From the NCBI GenBank assembly GCA_902492655.1, contig CABUMF010000063.1:1-8496 (forward strand): DNA of 8,496 nt, given 5' to 3'. The notes beneath the pieces were generated by a model, which worked only from the letters and a program-made list of their open reading frames with translations, was not told the DNA's origin and did no database searches. Below are positions 7,507 through 8,496 of this stretch, piece by piece. The number at the start of each line of letters is the position of its first letter. The stretch's first letter is position 1. Made by a program: the position numbers and the translations under genes. The DNA comes from an uncultured Eubacteriales bacterium. GTDB taxonomy: Bacteria > Bacillota > Clostridia > HGM11514.

Positions 7507-8496
7507 ATGAAGAAAAGAATATTGAGCCTGTTGCTCTGCGGCGCAATGCTGTTTACCTTCTGTTTCCAATCGGTGCTTGCCGCCGTAGACGGGCAGACGG
7601 AAACAGAATGTATTTGTACATCTCTTTGCGCCGCGGAGAGCGTAGATGAGGATTGCCCTGTGTGCAGCACGGAAAATGCGGATTTTGCGCTTTGTGAGGG
7701 AGAATCGGAAACAGCTGTACCGTCAAATTCGGAGGAAGTCTATCATGTTGAAGGCAATGCGGAAGGTGGAGCCTATTTAATTGCCGGTGCAGATGTACCT
7801 TATTTGGGTGCAAACGGCTCTCAGCAGAACTGCGGCAGCTATACCGTGGTGGAGGCAACAACAACCGCATGGAACGAAGGCTGGTATGTTGCTCAGGGGG
7901 ATGTTACCGTTCCCGAAGCCGTTACTTTAGGTGGCGATGTACATATTATCCTGATGGACGGATGCAGCCTGACCGTGGACGGCGGGATCGGCTGCATTGA
8001 AGGCGCTTCCTTAACCATCTATGCCCAGAGCACCGGCGATGAGATGGGCAAACTGACTGCCATAGGCGGTAATACAGAAGGCTCAAGCATTGGAATCAAT
8101 GTTTATAAGGGGGGCATCACCATAAACGGAGGTGCAGTAATCGGAATCGGCGGTACGCCCACCCCAAATCCTGAAGAGGGATATGCAGATGTAACCTCCG
8201 GTGTCTATGCCTATATGGGCAGCATCACTGTAAACGGAGGCTCGCTAACCGCAACCGGTGGTAAGGACATAGATTACAGCTTTGGCATCTATGGTCAAAA
8301 TATCACTGTAACCGGCGGAACCGTCACTGCAATCGGCGAGCAGGCGAAACTCTCAAGCGCGGGAATCTATGTCGTCGATCTACTGACCGTAAACGGCGGT
8401 ACGGTATATGCCACTGCCGGCAACGCAAAATATGATAGCAAAGGTATCATTTCTCCAAGGTCAGGCAGCTGCGTTATAAACGGCGGCGTTGTCACC
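7507..8496 (+). CDS. Secreted or surface protein with Cys-rich motif and glycine-rich beta-helix-like repeats (3' partial)
   Basis: An open frame of 330 codons runs off the window end without a stop. The ATG at 7507 has GAGGA (7493-7497) nine bases upstream and begins a clear signal peptide: MKKR, a hydrophobic core of about 16 residues, and likely cleavage after Ala25 or Ala26. The mature part opens with a Cys cluster, Cys35, 37, 41, 50, 53 and 63 (CxC-x3-C-x8-CPVC-x9-C), possibly metal-binding or disulfide-bonded. From about residue 110 comes a segment (GSYTVVEA, EGWYVAQGDVTVP, GGDVHIILMDGCSLTV, SLTIYAQSTGDEMGKLTAIGG) that I recognise from memory as recurring in large surface proteins of gut Clostridia. 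It is followed by repeats around the ITVNGG core, expected to form a beta-solenoid. Adhesion or glycan binding is conceivable but not shown. A cell-wall anchor, if any, would lie past the window. No function is assigned. Confidence 0.85.
   Translation, partial: MKKRILSLLLCGAMLFTFCFQSVLAAVDGQTETECICTSLCAAESVDEDCPVCSTENADFALCEGESETAVPSNSEEVYHVEGNAEGGAYLIAGADVPYLGANGSQQNCGSYTVVEATTTAWNEGWYVAQGDVTVPEAVTLGGDVHIILMDGCSLTVDGGIGCIEGASLTIYAQSTGDEMGKLTAIGGNTEGSSIGINVYKGGITINGGAVIGIGGTPTPNPEEGYADVTSGVYAYMGSITVNGGSLTATGGKDIDYSFGIYGQNITVTGGTVTAIGEQAKLSSAGIYVVDLLTVNGGTVYATAGNAKYDSKGIISPRSGSCVINGGVVT
8116..8496 (+). repeat. Imperfect protein-level repeats, core (I/L)TVNGG, in the surface protein
   Basis: Five cores begin at 8116 (ITINGG), 8224 (ITVNGG), 8302 (ITVTGG), 8383 (LTVNGG) and 8470 (CVINGG), spaced 36, 26, 27 and 29 residues apart. 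Several are followed by a (T/V)xATxG-like strand and a short SxGIY segment. An earlier, looser copy (LTVDGG) begins near 7969. The DNA copies differ at many positions, so these are old divergent repeats, not recent tandem duplications. The pattern fits rungs of a beta-helix. The array continues past the window. Confidence 0.75.

Noticed and set aside
7507..8496. Codon use of the surface gene as evidence of horizontal transfer
   Set aside because: By hand count 13 of 24 Ile codons are ATC, higher than in the foldase gene, but the sample is small and repeat-rich Gly/Thr proteins bias composition; not enough to claim transfer.
1..8496. CRISPR array, tRNA or rRNA, insertion sequence, attachment site or phage gene
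   Set aside because: No regularly spaced identical repeats, cloverleaf-like sequence, transposase motifs or terminal inverted repeats were seen on either strand.

Overview
The window looks like chromosomal DNA from a Gram-positive, low-to-moderate GC bacterium of the class Clostridia, probably a gut-type Ruminococcaceae/Oscillospiraceae-like organism. The evidence is the Firmicutes gene order glmU-prs-pth-mfd, strong AGGAG-type ribosome binding sites, a lipoprotein foldase directly after mfd, and a secreted repeat protein of a kind common in gut Clostridia. The genus assignment is inference. All genes are on the + strand.

Positions 1-6101 hold a compact housekeeping run. It starts with a 5'-truncated GlmU (cell-wall precursor synthesis), whose stop overlaps the start of prs (PRPP synthase) as ATGA. 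After a 78-base gap with a hairpin comes pth (peptidyl-tRNA hydrolase). Four bases after pth comes mfd (transcription-repair coupling factor). No terminator is visible inside this run, so it is probably one transcription unit entered from upstream of the window. Bacillus subtilis has the same core order, but with ctc between prs and pth and fin between pth and mfd; both are absent here.

Positions 6081-7325 hold a lipoprotein of the SurA/PrsA parvulin class. It has its own near-consensus promoter inside the 3' end of mfd and ends in a strong intrinsic terminator. It can therefore be expressed both by read-through and independently.

Positions 7326-7506 are an intergenic region with a plausible promoter and a small leader hairpin. 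From 7507 to the window end runs an open reading frame with no stop. It encodes a signal peptide, a Cys-rich motif and glycine-rich beta-helix-like repeats, and is probably a large secreted or surface protein of unknown function.

I see no mobile element, CRISPR array, tRNA or rRNA, and no clearly new multi-gene system. The notable signals are within proteins. The uridylyltransferase half of GlmU has lost most of its recognisable active-site motifs while the acetyltransferase half is intact. The parvulin domain of the foldase lacks both conserved active-site histidines. The last gene belongs to an uncharacterised surface-protein class.
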